Shown one piece after another: positions 33,883 to 42,099 of a stretch of 64,000 bases of DNA. Under the pieces are notes generated by a model, which worked only from the letters and a program-made list of their open reading frames with translations, was not told the DNA's origin and did not search any database. A program made the position numbers and the translations under genes. This stretch comes from Halorientalis salina (lineage in GTDB: Archaea > Halobacteriota > Halobacteria > Halobacteriales > Haloarculaceae): contig NZ_SOSC01000003.1 of assembly GCF_005049285.1 (NCBI RefSeq), positions 186,001 to 250,000 on the forward strand, read 5' to 3'. Positions within the stretch are counted from its first letter, which is position 1, and every line of letters starts with the position of its first letter.

Positions 33883-34045
33883 ACCTTTTTACTTCGTCGG
33901 GTTCGCGCTTCGCGCGAACCACTCTCTGCTCACGGGCCGAAGGCCCGTTCGCATGGTCAGCGGGACCTTCGGTCCCGCCCGACTCGCAAAAATCTACGCT
34001 AAAAACTACCTTCACGCTCGGCTCTGCGAGCCTCGCGTGAAGTGA
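33883..34045. repeat. dispersed hairpin-rich intergenic repeat, copy 2
   Basis: It starts three bases after the EF-2 stop with acctttttacttcgtcgggtt. Hairpin 1 is ttcgcg/cgcgaa. Two extra hairpins follow (gggcc gaa ggccc, and gcgggacc ttc ggtcccgc). Then come aaaaatctacgctaaaaa and a last hairpin with arms ttcacgc and gcgtgaa. The extra hairpins make it longer than copies 1 and 3. It may also serve as the EF-2 terminator. Confidence 0.7.
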
Positions 34046-34127
34046 CTGATCTAGTGTCGACCGCACCACACAGCCCAGCGACCGCCACCGCAAAACGTTC
34101 ATTTGACTGCCAGTTGATTCTCGGAGC

Positions 34128-34604
34128 ATGTCCAAAACCAACGAAGCGGACCTCGACTGGAAGGACTACGACGAGGGTGAGAACGCCTTCCGTCGGAAGG
34201 AACTCGCGAACGCGACCGACGCCGAGAAACTGGGCTGTAGTCTCTACGAACTCGACCCCGGCAAACGGTCCTGGCCGTATCACTACCACACCGCCAACGA
34301 AGAGGGGCTGTACGTCCTGTCCGGATCGAGAATGGTTCGGTTGGACGGGGAGGAACGACCGCTGGAAGTCGGCGACTACGTGGCGATGCCGGCCGACGAG
34401 TCCGGGGGGCATCAGGTCGTCAACGACGGCGACGAGACGCTCCGGTATCTGGCGATGTCGACCATGGAGGAACCGGACGTGACGATCTACCCCGAAATAG
34501 AGAAGTTCGGCGTCTACGCCGGGTCGCCGCCGGGCGGCCGAGACGAACGGACCTTCGAGGGGTACTTCCCCATCGACGCGGACGTCGAGTACTGGGACGA
34601 CTGA
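34128..34604 (+). CDS. cupin domain protein
   Basis: A 158-residue single-domain cupin. The metal-binding motif 1 is visible as YHYHTANEEGLYVLSGS (about residues 50-66) and motif 2 as GDYVAMPADESGGHQVVN. The C-terminal YAGSPPGGRDERTFEGYFP continues beyond the barrel and resembles sugar-binding cupin families. A TATA-like tcatttgac lies about 28 bases upstream of the ATG. The metal and substrate are unknown. Confidence 0.88.
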   Translation: MSKTNEADLDWKDYDEGENAFRRKELANATDAEKLGCSLYELDPGKRSWPYHYHTANEEGLYVLSGSRMVRLDGEERPLEVGDYVAMPADESGGHQVVNDGDETLRYLAMSTMEEPDVTIYPEIEKFGVYAGSPPGGRDERTFEGYFPIDADVEYWDD

Positions 34605-34644
34605 GGTCGGGATTTTTACCCTCGTGTGGGGCGTACTCTCGGGT

Positions 34645-34872
34645 ATGTCGTTCCTCTCACAGCTCCTGGACGTAATACTCGGCGGACTCCTCGCAGGGCT
34701 GACGACCTTTGCGCTCAGCGCCGTCGTCGCCGACCAGCAACTCGCGGTGACCGTCGGCGTCATCCTCGCCAGTATGTTCTACTTCTCGCGGAACCCCTGG
34801 GGAACGAACAGGGAGCAGGCGGTCGAGATCAACGAGCGCATCGACGCACTGTACGACCGGATACTCCCCTAG
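34645..34872 (+). CDS. small two-helix membrane protein
   Basis: A 75-residue protein with two hydrophobic segments (LLDVILGGLLAGLTTFALSAVV and LAVTVGVILASMFYFS) and a short charged C-terminal helix (EQAVEINERIDALYDRI). The ATG at 34645 is about 30 bases after a TATA-like gattttta, fitting a leaderless start; a GTG at 34624 is an alternative. The function is unknown. It is convergent with nothing and stands alone. Confidence 0.65.
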   Translation: MSFLSQLLDVILGGLLAGLTTFALSAVVADQQLAVTVGVILASMFYFSRNPWGTNREQAVEINERIDALYDRILP

Positions 34873-35038
34873 GGAGTCGCGACGGTGGCCGGTGATATTC
34901 AACGAAGTAAAAAGTTATACCGGGCGGTGCGCGAGATGCAGGCATGACCGAAGACCGAGCCGTCCCTGGCGTATCGACCACGTGGCGACCCCCGTCAGCC
35001 CGGCGGGCTGGCATCGACAGCGGGGAGGTGCGTCCGTC

Positions 35039-35572
35039 ATGAGCGAGGGGCGCGACGAGGTCCACGCCTACACGATTCGGCTGGAACTGGTCGACGAGCC
35101 GGGCGAACTGCTGCGGGCGCTCCACCCAATCGCCGACAACGGGGGCAACCTCCTCTCGATCTTCCACGAGCGGGGGAACCTGACGCCGCGGGGCCACATT
35201 CCCGTCGAGGTCGACCTGGAAGCGACGCCCGAGCGGTTCGACACCATCGTCGAGGCCCTCCGAGACGCCGGCGTCAACGTCATCCAGGCCGGCGCGGAGC
35301 GCTACAGCGAGGAAGTGACGGTCCTGCTCGTGGGGGACCTGGTCCAGACCGACCTCTCGAACACGCTCTCGCGGATTCAGGAGGGGACCGACGCCTCCGT
35401 GACCGACGTGTCGCTGTCGGCCCCCGAGGGAACCGAGAACGGATCGAGCGCTCGCCTCCGGTTGGCCATCCAGAGCGGGGAAGCCGACGCCGTGCTCGAC
35501 TCCGTTCGCGAGGTCGCAGCCGAAAAGGACCTGCGTGCCATCGAACCGCTCGCTGCGGGAGGTGAGGCATGA
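35039..35572 (+). CDS. ACT-domain amino-acid-binding regulatory protein
   Basis: A 177-residue protein. An ACT domain at about residues 7-80 (YTIRLELVDEPGELLRALHPIADNGGNLLSI) is followed by a second region (about 85-165) that may be a divergent ACT repeat. It overlaps homoserine dehydrogenase by four bases (ATGA), so it probably senses threonine or another aspartate-family amino acid and regulates that enzyme. The ATG at 35039 is preferred over an upstream extension that is Arg/Pro-rich and unlike the family. Confidence 0.85.
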   Translation: MSEGRDEVHAYTIRLELVDEPGELLRALHPIADNGGNLLSIFHERGNLTPRGHIPVEVDLEATPERFDTIVEALRDAGVNVIQAGAERYSEEVTVLLVGDLVQTDLSNTLSRIQEGTDASVTDVSLSAPEGTENGSSARLRLAIQSGEADAVLDSVREVAAEKDLRAIEPLAAGGEA

Positions 35573-36522
35573 GAGTCGCCGTCCTCGGTGCCGGCGACGT
35601 GGGCCGCTCGGTCGCGGAACTCGCGGGCGAGTACGGCCACACCGTCACCGCGCTCGCGGACTCGTCGAGTGCCGTCGCCGACCCGGACGGGATCGACGTG
35701 GCGGCCGCACTCGACCGGAAGCACGAGGAGGGACAGGTCGGGACCGCCGCGCCCGACGCCGCACTCGACGGGGCGTACGACGTGCTCGTCGAGGCGACGC
35801 CAACCACGCTAGAGGACGCCCAGCCGGGCTTTGGCCACGTCCGGACGGCGCTCGAACGGGACCGCCACGCAGTGTTGGCGAACAAGGGGCCGGTCGCTGA
35901 GCGCTACGATGAACTCCGAGAACTGGAAGCGGCCAGTGAGGGGTCCGTCCGGTTCGAGGCGACCGTCGCGGGCGCGATTCCGGTCCTCTCGACGGTCGAG
36001 GACTACGGGCCGGGCCACATCAACGCGGCCCGAGGCATCCTCAACGGGACGGCCAACTTCATCCTCACGCGGATGGCCGCCGAGGGACTGGGCTACGAGC
36101 ACGTCCTCGCGGAGGCCCAGGACATGGGCGTCGCCGAGGCCGACCCGACCTTCGACGTCGAGGGCATCGACGCGGCGCTGAAGTGTGTCATCCTCGCGAA
36201 CGTCCTCGCAGAAGGCGAGCGGACGTACCACCTCGACGACGCCGAGGTCGAGGGCATCACCGACGTGCCGGGCAGCGCGCTGGACCTCGCACACGAGGAC
36301 GGGCGGACGATTCGACTCGTCGGCGAGATCACCGGCGATGCGGTCCGGGTCGGTCCGCGGCTCGTCCCCGAGCAGGGCGACCTGGCGGTCGGCGGGACGA
36401 CGAACATCGTCCAGCTCGAGACGGAAAACGCCGGACGGCTGAACCTGAGCGGCCGCGGTGCGGGCGGTCCCGAGACCGCGACGGCCGTCCTCTCGGACGT
36501 GGGACGACTGCCCGACCTGTAG
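35569..36522 (+). CDS. hom: homoserine dehydrogenase
   Basis: A 317-residue NAD(P)-dependent oxidoreductase that converts aspartate semialdehyde to homoserine, on the way to threonine and methionine. The Rossmann motif AVLGAGDVGRSVAELAG is at the N-terminus. The catalytic-domain signature RGILNGTANFILTRM (about residue 148) and the ANKGPVA loop are present. No C-terminal ACT domain is fused. The regulator is encoded separately by the overlapping upstream gene. Confidence 0.95.
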   Translation: MRVAVLGAGDVGRSVAELAGEYGHTVTALADSSSAVADPDGIDVAAALDRKHEEGQVGTAAPDAALDGAYDVLVEATPTTLEDAQPGFGHVRTALERDRHAVLANKGPVAERYDELRELEAASEGSVRFEATVAGAIPVLSTVEDYGPGHINAARGILNGTANFILTRMAAEGLGYEHVLAEAQDMGVAEADPTFDVEGIDAALKCVILANVLAEGERTYHLDDAEVEGITDVPGSALDLAHEDGRTIRLVGEITGDAVRVGPRLVPEQGDLAVGGTTNIVQLETENAGRLNLSGRGAGGPETATAVLSDVGRLPDL

Positions 36523-36646
36523 CGTTCACGCCCCGCTCTTCGACGCTCGTTTGCGGTCCGCTCTTGGACCACTCGCCCCGAATCCATGTGACGGTGTGCC
36601 AAAACGCCAGACGGCGACGGGACGGTGCCGACGGCCTATCGAAATC

Positions 36647-36656
36647 GTTTTAACTG
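36647..36656 (+). promoter_or_regulatory. TATA-like box for EF-1alpha
   Basis: The box cgttttaact lies about 54 bases before the EF-1alpha ATG, leaving a leader of about 28 nt. It would drive the tuf-rpsJ transcript. Confidence 0.5.
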
Positions 36657-36705
36657 CCTCAACCAAAAGACTCCGATATAGCGCCTCTGCGCGTGAGATA
36701 AACCA

Positions 36706-37974
36706 ATGAGCGATACACGTCACCAGAACTTGGCCATCATCGGCCACGTTGACCACGGAAAGAGTACGCTGGTCGGGCGACTCCTCTACGAGACGGGGAG
36801 CGTACCCGAGCACGTCATCGAACAGCACAAGGAAGAAGCAGAAGAGAAGGGCAAGGGCGGCTTCGAGTTCGCCTACGTGATGGACAACCTCGCCGAGGAG
36901 CGAGAGCGTGGTGTCACCATCGACATCGCCCACCAGGAGTTCAGCACGGACACCTACGACTTCACCATCGTCGACTGTCCCGGTCACCGCGACTTCGTGA
37001 AGAACATGATCACGGGCGCGAGCCAGGCCGACAACGCCGTGCTCGTGGTCGCCGCCGACGACGGCGTCCAGCCGCAGACCCGCGAGCACGTCTTCCTGGC
37101 GCGCACGCTGGGTATCGACGAGCTCATCATCGGCGTCAACAAGATGGACCTCGTCGACTACGCCGAGGGAGACTACAAGGAGACCGTCGAAGAGGTCAAA
37201 CAGCTCCTCAAGCAGGTCCAGTTCCCGACGGACGACGCGAGTTTCATCCCGATCTCGGCGTTCGAGGGCGACAACGTCGCCGACCGCTCGGACAACATGG
37301 ACTGGTACGACGACGAGATCCTCCTGGAGGCACTCAACGACCTGCCGGAGCCGTCGCCGCCGACGGACGCCGACCTGCGCCTGCCGATTCAGGACGTCTA
37401 CACGATTTCCGGTATCGGGACCGTCCCGGTCGGACGTGTCGAGACCGGTATCCTGAACACGGGCGACAACGTCTCGTTCCAGCCCTCGGACATCGCTGGC
37501 GAGGTCAAGACCATCGAGATGCACCACGAAGAGGTGCCCAAGGCAGAGCCCGGTGACAACGTCGGGTTCAACGTCCGTGGCGTCGGCAAGGACGACATCC
37601 GCCGCGGTGACGTCTGTGGTCCCGCCGACGACCCGCCGAGCGTCGCCGAGACGTTCCAGGCCCAGATCGTCGTGATGCAGCACCCCTCGGTCATCACCGC
37701 GGGCTACACGCCGGTCTTCCACGCACACACCGCACAGGTCGCCTGTACGGTCGAGTCCATCGACAAGAAGATCGACCCATCGACCGGCGAGACGGCAGAG
37801 GAGAACCCGGACTTCATCCAGTCCGGCGACGCTGCGGTCGTCACCGTGCGCCCGCAGAAGCCACTCAGCATCGAGCCGTCCTCGGAGATCGAGGAACTCG
37901 GTTCCTTCGCCATCCGCGACATGGGCCAGACCATCGCCGCCGGGAAGGTCCTGAGCGTCGAGGAGCCTAACTAA
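36706..37974 (+). CDS. tuf: translation elongation factor EF-1alpha
   Basis: A 422-residue GTPase that delivers aminoacyl-tRNA to the ribosome. The G1 motif GHVDHGKST, switch/G3 DCPGHRDF and G4 NKMD are intact, followed by the two beta-barrel domains ending in [15 protein letters not shown]. It is three bases from rpsJ, and the pair forms the end of the str-type cluster in haloarchaea. Confidence 0.98.
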   Translation: MSDTRHQNLAIIGHVDHGKSTLVGRLLYETGSVPEHVIEQHKEEAEEKGKGGFEFAYVMDNLAEERERGVTIDIAHQEFSTDTYDFTIVDCPGHRDFVKNMITGASQADNAVLVVAADDGVQPQTREHVFLARTLGIDELIIGVNKMDLVDYAEGDYKETVEEVKQLLKQVQFPTDDASFIPISAFEGDNVADRSDNMDWYDDEILLEALNDLPEPSPPTDADLRLPIQDVYTISGIGTVPVGRVETGILNTGDNVSFQPSDIAGEVKTIEMHHEEVPKAEPGDNVGFNVRGVGKDDIRRGDVCGPADDPPSVAETFQAQIVVMQHPSVITAGYTPVFHAHTAQVACTVESIDKKIDPSTGETAEENPDFIQSGDAAVVTVRPQKPLSIEPSSEIEELGSFAIRDMGQTIAAGKVLSVEEPN

Positions 37975-37977
37975 CGC

Positions 37978-38286
37978 ATGCAGCAGGCTCGCGTCAGGCT
38001 CGCAGGCACGAGTCCCGAGGACCTAGACGACATCTGCGGCGACGTCCGCGAGATCGCGGACAAGACAGGCGTCAAACTGAGCGGCCCGGTGCCGCTCCCG
38101 ACGAAGACGCTGGAAGTTCCCGCCCGGAAGTCCCCCGACGGTGAGGGGACCGCCACGTGGGAACACTGGGAGATGCGCGTTCACAAGCGGCTCATCGACA
38201 TCGACGCCGACGAACGGGCGCTGCGCCAGCTGATGCGCATCCAGGTGCCCAACGACGTCTCCATCGAGATCGTCCTCGAGGACTGA
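37978..38286 (+). CDS. rpsJ: 30S ribosomal protein S10
   Basis: A 102-residue uS10. The family core [22 protein letters not shown] and [37 protein letters not shown] is complete. It is co-transcribed with EF-1alpha (three-base gap). tRNA-Ala follows 132 bases downstream. Confidence 0.97.
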   Translation: MQQARVRLAGTSPEDLDDICGDVREIADKTGVKLSGPVPLPTKTLEVPARKSPDGEGTATWEHWEMRVHKRLIDIDADERALRQLMRIQVPNDVSIEIVLED

Positions 38287-38418
38287 TCACCGTCGGACGG
38301 CCGACGGGTTACAAGTGGGTCCAGCGGCGGACCCACGGTCTCACGCGCGGGGCTATCGCGCGCGCTTTCGAGGACCGAACGGAAAGTATAACGGCGTCGA
38401 TACACAACCGAGTCGTGC

Positions 38419-38490
38419 GGGCTCGTAGATCAGCGGTAGATCGCTTCCTTCGCAAGGAAGAGGCCCGGGGTTCAAATCCCCGCGAGTCCA
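38419..38490 (+). tRNA. tRNA-Ala (anticodon CGC)
   Basis: The 72-nt cloverleaf has acceptor stem GGGCTCG/CGAGTCC (one G-U pair), discriminator A, anticodon stem CTTCC/GGAAG with loop TTCGCAA and a T-arm with loop TTCAAAT. CCA is not encoded. The alternative anticodons for Ala must be encoded elsewhere. The 3' end is repeated downstream. Confidence 0.95.
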
Positions 38491-38727
38491 CTCCCTCGTT
38501 TCACTCGGTCGTTCCCTCGCGAGGTCCCACTCGCTGCACTCGCGGGACCCCCGCGAGTCCATCACATTTTGCGACGAACAATCCGACGAGCACCGCGTAG
38601 CGTGTGCTCGATAGTGTAAGTCGCACCGTCAGTATGTTCGAGCGGGGTTCGAATCCCCGCGTCCTCGCGAGTTTGCGAGCGAGGGCTCGGAAGACGAGCG
38701 GAGCGAGTCTTCCGGCGAGTCCACTCC
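38482..38727. repeat. repeated tRNA-Ala 3'-end fragments (possible attachment-site scar)
   Basis: The 13-base string gcgagtccactcc at the tRNA 3' border (38482-38494) recurs exactly at 38715-38727. A second copy of ccccgcgagtcca from 38478-38490 appears at 38549-38561. An isolated T-arm (gcggggttcgaatccccgc, 38642-38660) lies between. The bounded 233 bases encode no gene. This is the pattern left by integrases that use a tRNA 3' end. Confidence 0.6.
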
Positions 38728-38845
38728 ACCTTTTTATTTCGTCGGGTTGCGCGCCGCCGGCGCGCAACCTCTCATCGTAAAAACGTGGGCGAAAAAGTGC
38801 CGAGTGCTCGCTTTGCTGGCACTCGGTGAACCGCGCTCGCAGCAC
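38725..38845. repeat. dispersed hairpin-rich intergenic repeat, copy 3
   Basis: It begins ccacctttttatttcgtcgggtt. Hairpin 1 is gttgcgcgcc/ggcgcgcaac, followed by aaaaacgtgggcgaaaaa (identical to copy 1). Hairpin 2 has arms gccgagtgc and gcactcggt, and the element ends gaaccgcgctcgc. It directly abuts the last tRNA-Ala 3' repeat. Confidence 0.7.
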
Positions 38846-39049
38846 GGCGATCTGATCTGTTCCCCGCGTCCTCACTCGTCGATCGGCCTAGTTGCTCACT
38901 CACGGACACGGCGAGGAAACTCGGGCGCTGCGACCCGGAACCACCCACGGCCAGGGTGACGGACTTCCTACCACGCCGATGCGCCGGTTTCTCATCGGCT
39001 GGGAATCCGCTCCCAACCCAAGTATCGTCGGGGGGTAGGTTCGGGTACA
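38846..39049. other. non-coding spacer
   Basis: No gene or strong structure is visible. With the tRNA repeats and copy 3 of the intergenic element it makes up a 560-base gap between tRNA-Ala and the next gene. Confidence 0.4.
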
Positions 39050-39916
39050 ATGGGAGCGACGCTTCTGTCTCAGGTCGGGTTCGTGTCGTCCGGAGGACTC
39101 CCCCGAGGGGTCGGGCCACTGGCAACGAGCGGGGCCTCGGAGTCGGCGGCGACGCTGGCGCTGGTGCGGGGCCTCGGGTTCGGTGCGGTGTTGGCCGCGA
39201 CGGCCGTGTTGCTAGTCTACCTCTTCCAGTACCGGAATCAGGTGCTGGCCAAACCGTACCAGGAGCGCTGGCGATATCTCGCAGTCGGCGTCGGTGCGGC
39301 GGCGGTCTACGCGGTGTCGGGGCTCGTCGAGACGGTCGGGACGAACGCGGACCTCGTGGCCGGCGCGCGCACGTTCCGGTTGGGAGCCACGCTGTTTTTC
39401 TTCCTGTTCGCCGCTGTCGGCGTCCGGGCGATGTATCGGACGGCGACCGGCGGCCACGGACTGGTAACGAAGCGTGAACTCCCGAACTGGGTGTTGCCGA
39501 GCGTGCTCGCGGGGTTCGTCGTCACCTGGTGGGCCGCGTACCTGTTCGGCCCCTCGGTCGTGGTCGGAGCCGTCGAAACGGTCGGGCTCGCCGGGGCGGT
39601 GGCGTACACGCTCGCTTACGCGGTCGCGACCGTTCGCGCCCAGGAAGGGACCAGTATCGCCGCAGTCACGAGACAGTTCACGCCGGCGCTCGTCGCGTTC
39701 GCAGTCGTCGTCGTGGCCGAACAGGCCAGTTTCTACGGCCTCGGAAGCGATGTCGTGGCGACCAGTCTCGTCATGGTCGGGCGCGTCCTCGCGGCCGCGT
39801 TCCTCTTCGCGACTGCGGTGGCCATCCGCCAGCAGGGCGGCGAGGTGAGTCGGCTGTACGACCCGACGACCTGGCGGGGCAACGACGGAGCCAACTACGA
39901 CAGCGCGACCGACTGA
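39050..39916 (+). CDS. seven-helix membrane protein of unknown function
   Basis: A 288-residue integral membrane protein with seven predicted helices (about residues 36-60, 76-95, 108-126, 147-166, 172-195, 208-228 and 235-258) and a short soluble tail. The topology recalls rhodopsin-like or sensor 7TM modules. However, the last helix (MVGRVLAAAFLFATAVAI) has no lysine for retinal, and no kinase or output domain is attached. I do not recognise a family. It is transcribed toward the P450 gene, separated by 72 bases. Confidence 0.7.
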   Translation: MGATLLSQVGFVSSGGLPRGVGPLATSGASESAATLALVRGLGFGAVLAATAVLLVYLFQYRNQVLAKPYQERWRYLAVGVGAAAVYAVSGLVETVGTNADLVAGARTFRLGATLFFFLFAAVGVRAMYRTATGGHGLVTKRELPNWVLPSVLAGFVVTWWAAYLFGPSVVVGAVETVGLAGAVAYTLAYAVATVRAQEGTSIAAVTRQFTPALVAFAVVVVAEQASFYGLGSDVVATSLVMVGRVLAAAFLFATAVAIRQQGGEVSRLYDPTTWRGNDGANYDSATD

Positions 39917-39988
39917 GCAGTTCCGAGGAGCGACGGCCAGTTGGCCGCGCCCCGAGGCTTATTTTCCTCGCAGTACAACTGGGAACCT

Positions 39989-41434
39989 ATGGTTTCGGAT
40001 TCCGGGCAGCGGACCGGAGACGGTGACGGGACGGCGACGGTTGATGTCGGCGGCGGAGAGAGCAGTGAGCGGGAGCGGAGACGGAACGTCGAAGAGCTGC
40101 CGCTGCCGCCGTATCCGCCGAACCTCGGACCGCCGCAGTTGCACTTCCTGCGCCAGATGCGCGACCCCTTCGGGTTCATCGAACGCGCCGCCGAACGGCA
40201 GGACGTGATCCGAGTCCGGATGCCCAGCCAGGGCGATATCTACGGGCTCGGCCACCCGGATCACGTGAAACGGGTGCTGCTGACCGAGCGCGAGAAGTTC
40301 CGCAAGAGCGAGGACTTCCGCATTGCCTTCGGCGAGGGACTCCTCACGGTCGAGGGCGACGAATGGCAACAACAACGCGACGTCCTCCAGCCGCTGTTCA
40401 CTCGCGAGAGCGTGATGGGCTACGCCGACGGGATGGTCGACCAGATCCGGCGTCGCACACAGCGATGGCAGGACGGTGAGCAGCTCGTGCTCCAGCAGGC
40501 GTTCAGGGACATGGCGCTGGACGTGCTGTTCGCGACGGTCCTCGGTCGCGAACTCGAACTCGACGGCGACGAGCGGATTCGGGAGGCTGCGGAATCGCTG
40601 AACGAGTGGTTCCGGCCGACCTCGTACGTCCTGCCCCAGTGGTTGCCCACGCCGGCCCGCTGGCGATTCAAACGAGGGAAAAAACGGATTCGAGCGGAAG
40701 CGGATCGGTTGCTCGCGGAGCGAAGCGGGGACACGCCGACGGACCCCACGGAGGCCGACGACCTCCTCTCGCTGCTGGTCGGGCTTCGGGAGGCTGGCGT
40801 GACCGACAGTGCGATGCTCTCGGACGAACGGCTCCGCGACCAGATGGTGACGATCATCTTCGCCGGCCACGACACCTCCGCGACGACGCTGACGTTCGCG
40901 TTCTGGGCGCTGGCCAACAACCCTGACGTGCGCGAGCGGTTTCACGCGGAGGTCGATGCGCTCGACGGCCCGCCGACGGTCGACGACGTGGCGGCCCTCG
41001 ACGTGACCGAGCGGGTCGTGACCGAGACGCTCCGGCTGTTCCCGCCCGTCTACATGCTCCCGCGGGAGACGACCACCGACGTCGCGTTCGACGGCTACCG
41101 GATCCCCGAAGACGAAGTCGTCAACCTCGCGATTCGAGAGATCCAGCGCGACGAACGGTTCTTCGACGACCCGGAGACGTTCCGCCCCTCGCGCTGGGAC
41201 GGCGACCTCCGGGGCGAACTCCCGGATTTCGCTTACGCACCCTTTGGCGGTGGCCCACGGATCTGTATCGGACGCGAGTTCGCGCTGCTAGAGGCACAGC
41301 TCGTCCTGGCCACGATCGGCCGGGAGTACGATCTTTACTGGCTCGGGGAAAACGAGGACGGCGAACCGCCCGTCGACCCTCAGATCACGACGCGAATGCC
41401 CGAGGGCGAGGAGTTCCTCGTCACCGAACGCTGA
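39989..41434 (+). CDS. cytochrome P450
   Basis: A 481-residue heme monooxygenase. The I-helix oxygen-activation motif is FAGHDTSATTL, the K-helix ExxR is ETLRLFPP, and the heme loop is FGGGPRICIGREFA with Cys426 as iron ligand. The N-terminus has no membrane helix, so the enzyme should be soluble. Haloarchaea usually carry a single conserved P450 of the CYP174 group; family assignment here is from general similarity only. No ferredoxin or reductase gene is adjacent. The ATG at 39989 follows a TATA-like cttatttt by about 28 bases, which rules out the 16-residue upstream extension. Confidence 0.95.
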   Translation: MVSDSGQRTGDGDGTATVDVGGGESSERERRRNVEELPLPPYPPNLGPPQLHFLRQMRDPFGFIERAAERQDVIRVRMPSQGDIYGLGHPDHVKRVLLTEREKFRKSEDFRIAFGEGLLTVEGDEWQQQRDVLQPLFTRESVMGYADGMVDQIRRRTQRWQDGEQLVLQQAFRDMALDVLFATVLGRELELDGDERIREAAESLNEWFRPTSYVLPQWLPTPARWRFKRGKKRIRAEADRLLAERSGDTPTDPTEADDLLSLLVGLREAGVTDSAMLSDERLRDQMVTIIFAGHDTSATTLTFAFWALANNPDVRERFHAEVDALDGPPTVDDVAALDVTERVVTETLRLFPPVYMLPRETTTDVAFDGYRIPEDEVVNLAIREIQRDERFFDDPETFRPSRWDGDLRGELPDFAYAPFGGGPRICIGREFALLEAQLVLATIGREYDLYWLGENEDGEPPVDPQITTRMPEGEEFLVTER

Positions 41435-41438
41435 GATC

Positions 41439-41750
41439 TCACTGCGGCTCGAACCGGTGGCGAATGATCTCGCTGTCGTCGTCCCACTCGAAGTTGTCGT
41501 GGGCGCGTTCGAGGATCTGCTTGTAGTGGTCCAGGTCCCTGGCCCCCTCCGCTCGTGCGTCGTCGTCGGTCATGTCGCCGAGCGTCCGCTCGCTCACGTC
41601 GACGACCTCGAAGGTCGTCCCCTCGATAGTGAAGGTATCGCCGACGTCCGCGTACTGCTGTCCGCGGTGTATCTGGGTCACGTCGCCGTCGAGTGCCTGC
41701 TCGCGCATGCGCCCGCTCGGGAGCAGCGTGTCCGGATCGATCTCACTCAT
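41439..41750 (-). CDS. ASCH-domain RNA-binding-type protein
   Basis: A 103-residue protein starting MSEIDPDTLLPSGRMREQAL. The fold is the PUA-like ASCH domain: a GEV-like strand (GDVTQIHRGQQYADVGDTFTI), VVDVSERTLGDMTDDDARAEG and a C-terminal EIIRHRFEPQ. ASCH proteins bind RNA or hydrolyse N4-acylcytidines; which applies here cannot be told. The internal ATG is chosen because the upstream 43 residues do not match the family. It is convergent with the P450 gene, four bases apart. Confidence 0.82.
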   Translation of the reverse strand: MSEIDPDTLLPSGRMREQALDGDVTQIHRGQQYADVGDTFTIEGTTFEVVDVSERTLGDMTDDDARAEGARDLDHYKQILERAHDNFEWDDDSEIIRHRFEPQ

Positions 41751-42099
41751 GCCGACAACTCGGGCCCACGCGTCCAAAACAGTTGCCCGTGGCAGACGAG
41801 GAAGCAGTAACTGCCCGGCGTCGTCGAAAGAGAGAGGTGGTGTGGTAACCGGCCCGAGTGAAGAGCCAGATAGTGTCACGAGACGTCAGTGTGGGTGGGG
41901 GAATGTGGGGTGGTTCCGTTGCCGCCCCGTGACAGTAGGGAGTTCCTACCAGGGGTACAAAGCCCTCACGACTCGATGTGGGTGTGAGATAGATTCCCAA
42001 AGAGCGTGCGACGGAAGCGGGGTCGGGTTCCGACAGTCGATGCCCGGCACCGTACTCATGGGTCCGTCCTGCGCGTGCGTATCACAATGCGATCGGGAG
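41751..42099. other. 349-base non-coding stretch with a compact possible RNA fold
   Basis: No gene is visible. At 41928-41970 three helices close exactly on one another: outer cgtg/cacg, inner gtagg/cctac and aggg/ccct, as in a small three-way junction. The helices are short, so chance is a real possibility. No promoter was identified with confidence. Confidence 0.25.

Noticed and set aside
38642-38660. Isolated T-arm as evidence for another tRNA
   Set aside because: The rest of a tRNA is missing upstream; it is better read as a fragment of a duplicated tRNA end.
38501-38875. 124-codon minus-strand frame over the tRNA-Ala repeats
   Set aside because: Its product is a translation of T-arm and hairpin repeats (TRGFEPRSN type), a common artefact near tRNA fragments.
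39050-39916. Bacteriorhodopsin-like proton pump
   Set aside because: Seven helices are predicted but the retinal-binding lysine and flanking motifs are absent.
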